Shown: piece by piece, positions 11,383-22,206 of the stretch
Layout of the letters: each line of letters opens with the position of its first letter
Numbering within the stretch: position 1 is the stretch's first letter
Source of the DNA: Darksidea phi
Lineage: Eukaryota; Ascomycota; Dothideomycetes; Pleosporales; Lentitheciaceae
Direction: 5' to 3'
Length of the DNA stretch: 64,000 nt
Assembly: GCA_030770425.1 (NCBI GenBank)
Contig: JASJFT010000007.1
Location: 128,245 to 192,244 of the forward strand
Program-made: the position numbers and the translations under genes
Notes under the pieces: generated by a model
What the model was told of the DNA's origin: nothing
The model's input: the letters and a program-made list of their open reading frames with translations, nothing else
Database searches by the model: none

Positions 11383-14300
11383 ATGGCCCCCAGTCACGTG
11401 CCAAGTGAACACCTCCCGCTCCACGGGCAGAACATCTACACCGACCCGACCTACGATGGCCTGTTTCCCGTCAATCAGTACGGGGCACAGCCATGGAACC
11501 CCGCCCAGCTCAACCACTCCGGCCTGGTGCCCAGCAATTCCACCAACCAAGCCTGGCATCACAACACATACTCCCAGCAACCGTTCAACCAAATCAGCCA
11601 GTCATACGCGAACCAAAGCCACGGACACCGTACTGCGTCGCCCTACCAGTACGGCCAGTTCAGCAGCCATGGTTCGGTGGGCAGCTATGGACATGCTGTC
11701 AATGTCGACCCTTCGTTGGGTGCCGATTCCAATGCTATGCGTCAGCAACAGCAACAGCAGTCTCCATACCAAATGAGCGTCCAAAACGCACCGGCCCAAG
11801 CACAGACAAACACTGTGACTCCGCAAGCACTGCAGCATGGTTTGGCCGTGCAGAACCCTCGGCCCACTGCGTCACCCTACCATGTAAGTTTGCATCACGT
11901 CTACGTTGGCGGGTTTGGATACTGACTGACCCGCGTGTAGATTCCGAAAACAACGGCGGAACTTTTTGCTCAGCGTGCTCCGCCATCTATTGCTAAACCG
12001 GTGAAGAATCCAGAGTATAATATTCCCACGGGGAGGAAATCTGGCGGTTTTACCATTGTTGATCAGGCTGCTTTGGCGGAAGCCACTAAGTCAAGTGCTC
12101 TGAATAAACTCGTGACTCTCGGTTCTGAGCCCCTTCACTTTGCGTCTAATAGAAGTAAGCCATCATGCTATATAAATACCTTAAGATGCAGTGTCTGACA
12201 ATGCGTAGCCGCCCTCCCGCTGTACACACCCCGCCAGTCAGTGAAAGAGCTGAAGAAAGCTGGGGCCGGCAACAAGAAATTTCTCGCCAAGAAGAAATCG
12301 CCGAAACTGCTTTCCACTGGGAAGACTCCTAAGCAGGATGTCAGCGACAGTGAGAGCTATGATGACTCATCCGACGATGACAGTGAGTATAGTGACGATG
12401 AGGAAGCTGAACCTTCACCACTGCCAGCCGCGCGACCAGACGAGATGCACGCGGCTACCCGGTACGACATGATTAAAGCGGCGTGGTTCCCCCGCAAAGC
12501 TCAGCCTAGCTCGGAGAAGATCAAGGCTAGCTTGAGGGACGTGTGGGAAATTTTCAACACCATCCAGAAACGTTGGCGTATTGATAGCAAGGCGGTCACC
12601 GAGGCTGAGGAGCAGAAGAAGACAAAAGAGTTGCCTGTGCTCAAAAGCCGCGTCACTAGCTCCCGAGATTTATTGCAGTCTGCGCTGCAAGCGGCTTTGG
12701 ACTATGCTCATCCAGATGTGCTCTACCACATTGGGCAAGTAAAGCCTTTCCTTTATCTTTGCTACCAATTTCTTGCCAATCGGTTCAAGATGCAGGATTA
12801 TGATGGCGGGTTACCGGCAGTCATTTATGAGATGTTGGCTCGATGTGTAGGCACTTTGACCACAGAATTACTCGAAGAGACCAAAGTCATCAAAGCACTG
12901 AACTCTATGAAGAAGAATGCCAACGGCAAGAACAAGGCGCTCATCCAGCAAATCGTGGAGGGGGCGGCTGCTGGCTCAAAGAGGGCCCCGCCAGAGGAGA
13001 TTGCAATCGAACCCAAGGCCACGAAGCGGCCAGCAACGCAGCCCTTAAGCCGATCATCGCTTGATGCTCCTGTTGCAAAAAAGCTGAAACAGACTGAGCC
13101 GCTGGCAAACGGCGAAAAGAAACCCGTCGTTGACACGACAGCCTCCAAACCTTCCCCAGCTCCGGGTACAGCGCAACAAAAACGCCCCGGTGAAAGAGTG
13201 GTGCCCCCGCCCGCGAAACCTCGAGGCACTCAAGTCGTCAACAAGCCGTCTACCCTGTTTGCCTCGCTGAGTGCTGCGAGCAAAAAACCGGCCACGAGCG
13301 CAGCGCCGGCACCCACAGTGAAGTCAGCTACAAAGCCCGCCGCCACCATGAAGGACAAAAGGCCTGTGCCCGCCCCAGCCGCTAAACCTGCATTTTCCTT
13401 TGCCGAAACAATGGCTCAGTTGTTGAAACCCAAGGAAGAAGAGGTGCCTACTCCAGCCAAATCCGAAAAGCAGTTGCCGCCTGAGACGCCAGCAGAAAAA
13501 GCTAAGCGCTTGAGGAAGGAGTCGCGCCGTCACCTGCGCGTGACGTTCAAGCCAGATTCATCGCTTGTTCACATCAAGTACTTTCATCACGACCCTGAGG
13601 AGGAGTCTGGCCACGACGCAAATTTTGTTCGGGACGCCGGCGATATCGGGGGTGAAGGTCGCATGTTCAAGCAACACAAAGACATGATGGATGAAGACGA
13701 CGATGAAGAAATGGAGGTGGCGTATCGCCCGTGGAAAGAGCCTACCCTGGTCGACTTTAGCCGTATTGATCTCAACGACCGGAAGCAAAACTATGAGCCG
13801 TACGGAGGGGGTCTAAACAAGCCCTCGTGTCCAGAGAAGGAAGCCAACATTCGGCACGAAACCTCCACTTTGATGGTGTATTATTCGCACCCGTCCGACA
13901 TTCCGTCTTCCCCGCGCGAGCCCCTTGAGCAACAGACTCAACCGTCTGCATCTGAACCAGTCACTAGCTTCGGGCCGCCGCCAGATCTAGTCCTTAGTAG
14001 AACTCCCAAGCCCTCGATATCTACATCAATTCCTGACCTTAGCAACCTGGAGAACATCTTCAAGCAGTTCGCCAATCCCAATACGGATCCAATTCAGGCA
14101 GCGGCGGCAGCAGTCCCAGCTCCAATAAGCTATGCTCCTGCGCCGGTGGCAGTTACACCGGCTGCCACACCCGTTCCTGATCTTGCGAGCATCCTCAGTG
14201 CTTTGAATCAAGGTCAAACGCAAGCTCAAACCCCTGCTCCTGTATCATTTGTGCCTGCACAGCAAGCAACGGGAGCACCGACAGTTGATCTTAGCGCCAT

Positions 14301-14640
14301 AATGGCAGCAATATCAGGTAGCGCCGTTTTCGCACCTCCCCAGCAACCAGCATGGCCAGCTCTCCCTCTCGCCTTCCCACAAACACAACCAGACAATGCT
14401 GCGGCGTATCAAGACCAATCACAACCTGAACATGAACAACATACGCGTGGAGGGCACAAGCGACAGCGCGAGATGAGCAATGACAATGATAACGCCAAAA
14501 GCCATGGCTCGAGCAAAAGAAACAAATTTGATAGGGACAGGCCTCCCAGACCGCACAAAGTCGTTCCTTGCAGGTTCTTCCAGAAAGGGATGTGCAACAA
14601 GGGTGACGATTGCACCTACATTCATGATCCGAATATGTGA
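11383..14640 (+). CDS. PNUTS-like nuclear protein with RVxF motif and C-terminal CCCH zinc finger
   Basis: Exons 11383-11883, 11941-12154 and 12209-14640 (introns 57 and 54 nt) give 1048 aa. The start ATG sits in a good Kozak context (CCGCCATGG). Order of features: a Gln/Asn/Ser-rich head with a short polyQ run; a conserved block (NIPTGRKSGGFTIV, then LPLYTPRQSVKELKKAG); an acidic serine stretch; a helical domain (about 335-450); a Lys/Pro/Ala-rich linker; RVTF at 682-685; an acidic/WKEP segment; a Pro/Ala-rich tail; and a C-x7-C-x5-C-x3-H zinc finger starting at residue 1026, four residues short of the end after its His. RVxF is the PP1-docking motif. RVTF followed by charged sequence plus a terminal CCCH finger is the layout of animal PNUTS (PPP1R10) and its fungal counterpart, which target PP1 to RNA polymerase II termination. 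The assignment is by architecture, not alignment. Confidence 0.75.
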
Positions 14641-15699
14641 GAAGATCATAGAAGCTTACATCGGGATGCTCGTTCTAGATGTCAAGTGTTCCGGATCCTC
14701 CCAGCACGAGCTCAGCTCTTCAAAAGCATGATACCAATTTTCGAGTTCGGAACTTGTATAATACGCACCCTTTCTTTCCTTTCCTTTTCCATCAACACGG
14801 ATGAGAAGTTCACATGTATACCCGGGGGACGTAATTTTGTTTCAGGGCTCCTGCATAGGATGGCGTCTTTCCAACCCTTAATGGCAGCATTTTTCGGCGC
14901 TCGGTGGACGGGACATCTCTGGCATGGCATTCAGCGTAGCTACTCTTAAGAGGAAGCAGGAACAGGGATTGTTTATGGGTAGCGCTGCAGTTTATCGACA
15001 GCTTGAATCAGGCACTATAATCAGTACATCTCTGCTATGGTTTGATCAATGATGCGCTTTGGAGCCCCGCATCCATTAGCTATAATGTGATATTCACCCC
15101 ACCTTAATATGTGCAACCTAAACTGTCTCCCCACTATCTTACTACCGATATCTAGACCCACATCACAAGGATGCCGGGACGACATCGGACGTCGACTGAT
15201 GCAGCCGGTGCCTAGCCCAGCGCACGGTTTTGGAGGCCCACGTGATCCGCCTCACTCCAACAGTACAGGCTTTCAACGTCTAAAATTGTTGAGCAACCAC
15301 TATATAGGCAATTTGGCCTGATCGGTCTTGAGTGTATTCAATGGCTATATTCGGCCACAGTAGTGGGGAAGACAGGATGTGGTGGCCGTTGCGCTCCGAT
15401 GCGTCTAGGCTTTCCACGTTGGCGCGGCGGCAAGTTCCGCGTTTCCTCATCATTTTCTCAGGCGTCGACATCACAACTAGCGCCCATCAATCCACCCCCA
15501 GCCCGCGCCCTCGCTGCCATCGTCGCCCCATCACGGCTGCTGACAATACACGCACCAGGTCCCCGCCCATTTCGCCGTATCGACGCTGCCGGAGTCTTGT
15601 CCGCAGCCGAGCCATCGCCTCATCCGCCCTTCTCTCGCTGGTCGAACACGACGCTCTATTCCCTCCCCTCCCCGCCCAACACAGGCTCTAGCCGCAGAC
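14641..15699. other. Intergenic region between two tandem genes
   Basis: 3' flank of the CCCH gene and promoter/leader of the Btz gene. Only short, unconvincing open frames are present. The last 200 bases are C-rich, as in long fungal 5' leaders. Confidence 0.5.
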
Positions 15700-17757
15700 A
15701 TGGCCGGCATCAGGAAGAGGACGAACAACCTCGCACGACGCAGGGCCTTGGACGACGAAGAGAATCGATCCGTGGCGACGGAGGGTGCGGACGATTCCCA
15801 GAGCGACATGTCGGTGCCCAGTGACGTGGACGAGCACGCCGACGCAGACAACAGCGACCTGAGCGAGGTGGACAGCTCGGCATCGCTCACAGAAGGCAAG
15901 GCAAAGCGGAAAGCCAACATGTCACAAGATGTAAAAACACGGACAGACGTCACGGCCCGGCGGATGCCATCACCGCTCATTGCACGGTCTGACGCGGCCT
16001 TTACGGCATCGAGGGACACACAGATGATGCTGAACGGGCTCACGATTGCAGACAAGTCAGGCGATGAGGCGGCGGTGGACTTCGAGTCCGGAAATGCGGC
16101 ACACGCAGCGCCCTCGACAGATGCGCCGCTAGGGAGACAGGAGACGTTTGCAGAGCGCAAGCGGCGGGAGCACGAGGAGTACAAGAAGAAGCGCGACTCG
16201 GACCCAGCCTTCATCCCGAACCGGGGCGCCTTTTTCATGCATGACCAGCGCTCGGCGCCCGCCCAGAACGGCTTTCGACAGTTTGGTGCGCGGGGGGGGA
16301 GGGGGGGTGTTGGAGGCCCATTTTCGCCTGCAAGTATGCGAAGACATGCGCCCGAAGCCACCGACTCGCCGTGGCAGCACGACCTGCACGAGACGGTCAA
16401 CCACCCCACGAGTGCGCCGCTCCCGCCGCCGTCGAACCAATACCAGCAGCCCCCAAGAGCGCCGGCAGGGACCGCGTCCAAGCCCCCGCCAACCCGCAAC
16501 TTCTCGACAACAGTGCATACGCACAATGCCCTGGTGCGCGTTTTCCTCCCCAATATGAAAGCCCCCATCCAGTTCCAGAACGTGCCCATCAAGCAGCACA
16601 CGCGTCTGCCGAACCACCGGCCGCCTCTTCGCCGCGATAAGCCCGTCCGCATCTCTCTTCCGCCGTCTGCTCCCCGATACATCTTCCCCACCGTCGAGCG
16701 ATCTTTCATCTTCATCCCCCGCGCACTCCGACCCAACCAGCAAGGATTCGGCCGGGGACGTGGCCGCGGTTTCGGCTCTTTCGGCGGAGGCTTCTCGAGC
16801 CGGCGGACGAGTGCGTACGGCGGCAGTGCCTACTCGCCGAGTGTAGCCATGAGCAGGCGGTCGTCGATGGCTCGCGAGATGGGCCGTGACGGCATGGTGT
16901 CTCCCGCGGGTTCCATTATGTCTCGACCTGGTGGCATCGTGGATGCGTCCCGGCCCGTCGTTCGGCTTCCGCCCGGAGCGCCCAAATACCCTGGTGCACC
17001 GCCCGTCTTCTCGCCTCAGAGCGCCACACCCACCGGTATGCAACAGCCGTATCCGCTCCCCCAAAAGCCCGCCTTCCGCGAGAACTGGCAGGGCCAGTTG
17101 CCGATGCACCAACCGCGTCCGCAGAAAACAGTGTCGGTTGCAGGCATCGAGTCGCCTGCCTCCATGACCTTCAACCCTCCACAACAGCAAGAGCAGCAGC
17201 CCTTCCATCAACAGATCCCAACGCATGCTAATGGCGGCGCTCCGCCAGCCGAGCCCCAGCCCTTCTACCCACATGCCCGCCAACCTTCGTATCCCAACCA
17301 AGCGTCGACAGGGACTCCCCTATCCAACATTCCAGAACGAGCAATCCATGCTCCCGCATTCCAACCCTTCCAGCCAGGTTTCCCACCTCCGGGCTTTGCC
17401 ATGCCACAGAACTACTATTACCCGCAGAATAGTGCTCAGCCTCAATTCATGCCCCCCGGGGGCACGGTACCCATGTTCGTCCCCGGCGCTCAGCAAGGTG
17501 GTTACATCATGCCGGTGGCCGCTCCTGCCGTTTCGACAGCGCCAGCCCCTGCCGGTCAACCCAACACGGTTGCTTATGAGAGCAATGGTATGACATACTA
17601 TGTAGACCCTTCACAGCTCTACCAACCCCCCATGGAAGGCTACCCTCAGTCGAGCTACGCGGTCCCAGGTATGGGTGGGATGATGACCCCGAGTCCTGAT
17701 GGCGCGTACTATTATCCCCAGCAGATGCAGCCCGGCGCTTTCTATCAGCCTCAGTAG
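15700..17757 (+). CDS. Btz (CASC3/Barentsz)-domain protein
   Basis: A single exon of 685 aa. After an acidic Ser/Asp-rich head, a basic helix (ERKRREHEEYKKKRDSD) leads into DPAFIPNRGAFFMHDQRSA at about residues 168-186. This is the core of the Btz/CASC3 domain that wraps around eIF4A-III in the exon junction complex. The rest is disordered: Arg/Gly-rich blocks, and a long Pro/Gln/Tyr-rich tail with repeated QPF and YYYPQ motifs. By family knowledge it would act in mRNA quality control or localisation. The RGG and PQ-rich regions suggest RNA binding and condensate formation, which is inference. Confidence 0.82.
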   Translation: MAGIRKRTNNLARRRALDDEENRSVATEGADDSQSDMSVPSDVDEHADADNSDLSEVDSSASLTEGKAKRKANMSQDVKTRTDVTARRMPSPLIARSDAAFTASRDTQMMLNGLTIADKSGDEAAVDFESGNAAHAAPSTDAPLGRQETFAERKRREHEEYKKKRDSDPAFIPNRGAFFMHDQRSAPAQNGFRQFGARGGRGGVGGPFSPASMRRHAPEATDSPWQHDLHETVNHPTSAPLPPPSNQYQQPPRAPAGTASKPPPTRNFSTTVHTHNALVRVFLPNMKAPIQFQNVPIKQHTRLPNHRPPLRRDKPVRISLPPSAPRYIFPTVERSFIFIPRALRPNQQGFGRGRGRGFGSFGGGFSSRRTSAYGGSAYSPSVAMSRRSSMAREMGRDGMVSPAGSIMSRPGGIVDASRPVVRLPPGAPKYPGAPPVFSPQSATPTGMQQPYPLPQKPAFRENWQGQLPMHQPRPQKTVSVAGIESPASMTFNPPQQQEQQPFHQQIPTHANGGAPPAEPQPFYPHARQPSYPNQASTGTPLSNIPERAIHAPAFQPFQPGFPPPGFAMPQNYYYPQNSAQPQFMPPGGTVPMFVPGAQQGGYIMPVAAPAVSTAPAPAGQPNTVAYESNGMTYYVDPSQLYQPPMEGYPQSSYAVPGMGGMMTPSPDGAYYYPQQMQPGAFYQPQ

Positions 17758-18759
17758 GATCCGAGTGCTGATTACCGTAACGTTCCCGTCTATCGAGTCT
17801 CAGCTCTTCTATCCGGGCCGTGTGAAATCTAAGACGGCACTTCACTATCTACATGTTCGTCATTACCTTGCCACGAGGCTCTGTAAACTGCTCGATAAAG
17901 TTCTTGCGCTTCTGTGAGTGTGTGGGCGCTTGGCGGAGTGTGCTCCTTTATTTACTGTTGGGTGCCTGGCGTTCGGCGAACGGAGACGGAATAAGCGTGT
18001 TTACTTTCCCTTAATTTATTACCTCGACACGGCACGCCCTATCAGTAAACTATTTAATCACAGATGTTTAGGAGGCTGGCACGGATACCAATTGCACCGG
18101 TTTCTTCCCCTATCTTTTCCCCTTTACCTTCGTCTTCTCTTTCTTTCCATCCAACTTTCGCCCAACTCGGACCTCGGTCCATCTCTACCTCATCCGATTT
18201 CCAGCCCATTCTAGGCGCCGGGAGCATAGTGTTTTGTACTACACTGCTGGTCCTTAACTATAGCTTTTGCCGCCTTCGGATTCCCCTTGCGACCGGTGTT
18301 TCTAATCTTTTCCTCTTCTTGTATCATGAAGCTTGTTACTCCTTAATTTTGCTTAGTCGGTATGGCGGATCTGGACTGGTCGGAATGGCGGTATACCTTG
18401 GTGTGTTTGGGGGAGGGTGGGCATATGGGTCGCTCTACCAGAAGCTTGAGTTAGGGTAGAAGAATGCATCTTATTTGTGGATGTGGTCAAAGCTATCGTG
18501 TGGTTGAGAGTGCATGATGGATTGAAGCGTATTGTAATACCATCCTTATCATTTGACAAAGACGGCGCATACAAAACAGAAAGAAAGTTGGAAGGGACAA
18601 GTCAAAAGGAAGGAATGATTCAGCCCCAACTCCCAGCCTCCGTGACTCCCCATCACCTTCCCACGGACAGACCTAGTCCAAAGTACTCAGACTCGAAGTC
18701 AAACACCCATCATCGTCAGGCTCCTTCACCTTCCCCCTAACCAACCTCAGCACATCTCG
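17758..18759. other. Intergenic region downstream of the Btz gene
   Basis: The first part is the 3' flank of the Btz gene. A plus-strand frame of 131 codons (18064-18459) has hydrophobic stretches but no recognisable family or splice pattern, so I do not call it a gene. Confidence 0.4.
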
Positions 18760-20330
18760 AGATACACTCTCACCATGCCAAATCTCCAACCCCCAAACCT
18801 CTCAAACACTCATCTCCATATAGCTGTAGTGTCCATCGCTCCTCCCCGCTTAACTTATGCAAACACTTCATTTCCAATTTACTGGATAGGCGGAGCACTT
18901 CATCGACGGTCTTGGGTGGTGGTAATGTGGGTTGATGGGCTCGGTGAGAAGTGTGTTGTAGGCTGGAATGAGGAAAGGGACGGGGCCAAAATGAAGGGGA
19001 AGCTGGTACGCCGGAGGGGGGAGGGGAAGAGGAAGGGGTTAGGAGGCGCGTTCACAGTTGCTGGTGAGTGCTTTGAGTGTTAGGAACTCTGTAGGATCAA
19101 CATTAGCGTCAAGGACGGTAGCAATATGGAGTTTGTCATTCTTGGAGATCAATGATAAATTCTCGGATGGTTTATCGGGCGTCATGCGGTTGAAATTTTC
19201 CAAAGCGCGGTCGTAGTATTTTCCCTTGCTTTCGAGATAGCCGGGTAATTTGTCGGATGGCGTCTCTAGCATCTTGTGTGCGAGACTGAATGTGATATAT
19301 GGGTTCTTGACACTGAGACCGCTGAAGGCGAGGGGGGTTGGATTATGGCTTCGAGAGTGAAGAGCGGATCTGTCAGAGGACGTCCAAGGTGGGTGCTGAG
19401 CAAGTGCTCGACTTGCAAGGTCAGGTTCCCGTCGCTGAAAATAATATCGTGCATACAGCTGTGAGCTTTGATGACCGTTTCAAGGTGGACTTTACCGAAG
19501 ACATTGGCCAAAGGGCCAAAGAGGTGAGTGGCATATGTGTCGACGGTGGTATTCCACATGCTGATCCACTCGAGCACCGTGCTGCATGTTGCAAGCTGCT
19601 CTCGACACGGTGGGTGTAGGCTTCCATTTTGTGGTTGTCGATTGAGGAGGTAACGGGAGTGGATTTGGCGTCCAGGGTCGCCGTGAGGACGAGGAAGCCA
19701 ATGGGCTCCGTGTCTAGCCGGTCCTTTGCGTGCACAATGAGGCCCATTCTGTTGGAAAATTTCTCTATTTCTCGAATTGCCTCATTGCGCTGTTACCCTT
19801 TTCCGACAAAGTAGCACTTGTCGTGGAGACGGAACAGGTAGGCGCTTGTCTTCGGCGCACAGCCAAGTCGAGGAAGAAGAGGACCGCTTCGCTCTAAGCC
19901 GTGGCCGATGGACATACCACACGTGCGTATGAGAAATTGGTCGGAAGCCTCGCACACAATAGGACCCAGATTGGGCCGAGTGGAGAGGAAGCGAGTGAAG
20001 ATTTTCAGCCAGCGCTCTGATACGCCGAGGAACTTGAGGACCGCAAGAATCGTCTGGTGTGGAAGGGAGGATGTGAAAGACTCAAAGTTCAAGGTACGGA
20101 TCAAGCTTTTTGATGCGCTCAAGAAGGCCAATGAGACGAGAGATGGTATTTTCTCCGTAGCTTCAGGCTCAGGGTTGTCGTCATACCAATCTCAGAGGGC
20201 TGCTTTGGCACAGGCAAGCTCTTCGAATTTGAGCGTAACTACCTCTCGTAGTACAGGGGAGATAATAATCCGAGGGAGAAGGCTATTCATAATAAACCTT
20301 GAACAAATATAAGGGTATACCTTGCAGCTC
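18760..20330 (-). pseudogene. Decayed rvt gene (domesticated cellular reverse transcriptase family)
   Basis: Conserved blocks of the fungal rvt family can be followed on the minus strand through changing frames. An N-terminal block (about 20320-20200) has IIISPVLREVVTLKFEELA. An RT-region block (20130-19800) has SERWLKIFTRFL, CGMSIGHGLERSG and YLFRLHDKCYFVG. Next come EIEKFSNRMGLIVHAK (near 19760) and WISMWNTTVDTYATHLFGPL then FGKVHLETVIKAH (19570-19450). A tail block (about 18870-18800) has EERWTLQLYGDECLR. An in-frame TGA lies at 20194-20192, and frame changes lie near 19795, 19600 and 19270. rvt genes are single-copy, non-mobile reverse-transcriptase relatives found in fungi, animals, plants and bacteria; their role is unresolved. 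The motif where RT catalytic Asp residues would sit is altered here (LHDKCYF). Family assignment is from memory of the block pattern. Confidence 0.6.
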
Positions 20331-21216
20331 TGTCGCACTGGAGGGCTCAAATACGGGACAATGGACTACAGTAGGTCCTATAGCAACGAGGCTAGCTAAA
20401 GCTTCGTATCCCAGCCCCATCTAGCTATTGCACACTGGCAGCCGCGGGCCACGGTATCACGAATGGTTGAGACAAGTGCTAAAGGCATCACATTGGAACT
20501 TGACTGAGCTGCGTGATGGAAGAAGGGCGCAGTTTGATCAAGAATTCAGATTATCGGTGTCGACAAACCGGTCGCCAAGCGCCATGGACACCTACCATAC
20601 TCAAGCCACTTGAGCCTATTAGACATAGTATATTCACCCTACCTCTTCACCGGTTCCTTCGTATCGCGTACTTTAGCCGGCTTCACTCTCAGATGTGCCA
20701 GAATAGTACTGAAATGATGCGCGCAATGCTTCGGGTGTTGCCTTCGAAGTAAGAAAGGAAGTGCTTGCAACGGCATTCGGTTTGAGATGCAGCTTTGCTG
20801 TGAGTCAACGGGCTTCCATGTTGTCAAGTGCTCCATGTTGAGGTATTTTGAGTGGTTGAGGACCGGGGCTTTCGTGGCACCTATCATGAGCCTGTACGCT
20901 GTCATCATTACTCCGCAACAGGGCGTGTACTCTCCTCCGTCATGTCCTGGGTGCATGATATCAAAGACTCACTCTATCACCAAAGGTGCAGTTTCTATCA
21001 TTAGACCCTTCCAACTGGCGGAGATACTGGTACATGACTGGGCAGTACTAATACCGTAGTGGCCTAGTGGCTGAAGCTACAACGATATTGACAGCCTTTG
21101 ATTCACAGCTATCCTTACTTCGATGGAACGTAATACTGGGGGGAATCTTGCTGAGTCAACTTGTTACACTTCACCCATCATACGTGAGCTTGCGGGTATC
21201 CCTCATTCAAGCCAAT
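20331..21216. other. Gene-free stretch
   Basis: Upstream of the rvt relic. No gene, RNA gene or repeat is supported. Confidence 0.5.
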
Positions 21217-21398
21217 ATAACAATACCTGAATTCGAAACATCACCTCGTCGGTATTACTGTGTACAGTTCTACAGCTCTATTATCGTGTATAAGGTGTGG
21301 CTATAGCGCCTCTGCTGTGTACAAACTCCTACTGTGTTTCGCGCAGAGCTTCAATGAGACGCCCACTATGAAAATCCAAACCAATAACAATACCTGAA
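21217..21398 (+). repeat. Dispersed repeat, copy A, with 15-bp target duplication
   Basis: The body is 21232-21383. It carries the shared core of the family, including TACTGTGTACAGTTCTACAG, TATAAGGTGTGG and ACAAACTCCTACTGTGTTTC, and ends in a CCAAACCA-type tail. It is flanked on both sides by the identical 15-mer ATAACAATACCTGAA (21217-21231 and 21384-21398). Compared with copy D its 5' part is missing. It lies just downstream of the MFS relic. Confidence 0.8.
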
Positions 21399-21401
21399 AC
21401 C

Positions 21402-21745
21402 TCAAAAGCTTACCAGGTACCCACTACCCCTCAAATCTGTACCGCTACGCGATTGGTCTAATGCGTCTTCGTGCTCGGCAGCATGACTGTGCAGATGCTC
21501 ACGACACTGCCAAACGCAACACTGGCGAACCATCCGAACTTCAAAACTCTGGCTATATGCCCACTGAGTGCCTCTAGTCGTGCTGGCAACAACCTCCGGC
21601 GTCACACCAGGCACTTCGGCAAGGTTATCTGGGGCCGACAAAAATGTGCCAACAAACAGTTCGATAGATGGAGGAAGCCCGCCGATCAAGGCGTGGGTAG
21701 CGACGTATGTGGGTAGGTTTTGAGCGAATTTCGTAGAGAACACTG
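21402..21745 (-). pseudogene. C-terminal remnant of an MFS transporter
   Basis: On the minus strand a short frame reads ALIGGLPPSIELFVGTFL, then VPGVTPEVVAST and TQWAYSQSF. After a frame change it continues as KFGWFASVAFGSVVSIC and a Leu-Pro-Ser-Thr tail. A VPxVxPxVVxxA...AYxxSF segment followed by a final hydrophobic helix is typical of the last loop and helix 14 of fungal 14-TM MFS transporters (TRI12/siderophore-iron type). Everything upstream of this loop is gone. The fragment lies between repeat copies A and B, which are in opposite orientations, so decay and insertion at this site are likely linked. Confidence 0.5.
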
Positions 21746-21914
21746 GTTTAGATTTTCATAATAGAAGTCTCTTTTGTAAGGTCCACACGAAGTATAGTAG
21801 GAGTTTGTACATAGTAGAGGTGCTATACCCACACCTTATATACGATAATAGAGCTGTAGAGCTGTAAACAGTACCGTCGATCGCGAGCGACGAGGTGATA
21901 TTTCGAACATTGAG
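21746..21914 (-). repeat. Dispersed repeat, copy B
   Basis: Minus-strand copy of the same family, with TATAAGGTGTGGGTATAGCA and GTACAAACTCCTACT-type cores. Its 5' end has TCAATGTTCGAAAT and it carries the CGCTCGCGATCGAC variant segment, similar to copy C and absent from copies A and D. No clean long target duplication is visible. Confidence 0.75.
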
Positions 21915-22206
21915 GCGCTGGATGGGACGTAAGCCGCTGGGTACACGAAGGCCAGCTGCGATCGCCCCAAACTACACGAGCAATGGCATGTGCTGCCGAG
22001 CCGCAGAGCCTGTTTGGGGTATGATGCTATAGCATTTTGTCCCGGCAAATTTCGGTAAATGCTCGACACATATTCGCTAACGACCATGGATAAGGACTGA
22101 AGAAGAATTGGGAGGACCGTTGCATGAGATACTGTATCGGATCGAACGAGATATGCGGATGGAGCGTGATAGTAAACTGACCCGATACGCGCAAGGTAGA
22201 TTCCAT

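Noticed and set aside
16129..17301. 390-codon minus-strand frame
   Set aside because: Shadow of the Btz gene: Arg/Gly/Pro-rich composition on the opposite strand, no domain or splice logic.
18064..18459. 131-codon plus-strand frame with hydrophobic runs
   Set aside because: No homology I recognise, no clear promoter or intron; lies in the 3' flank of the Btz gene.
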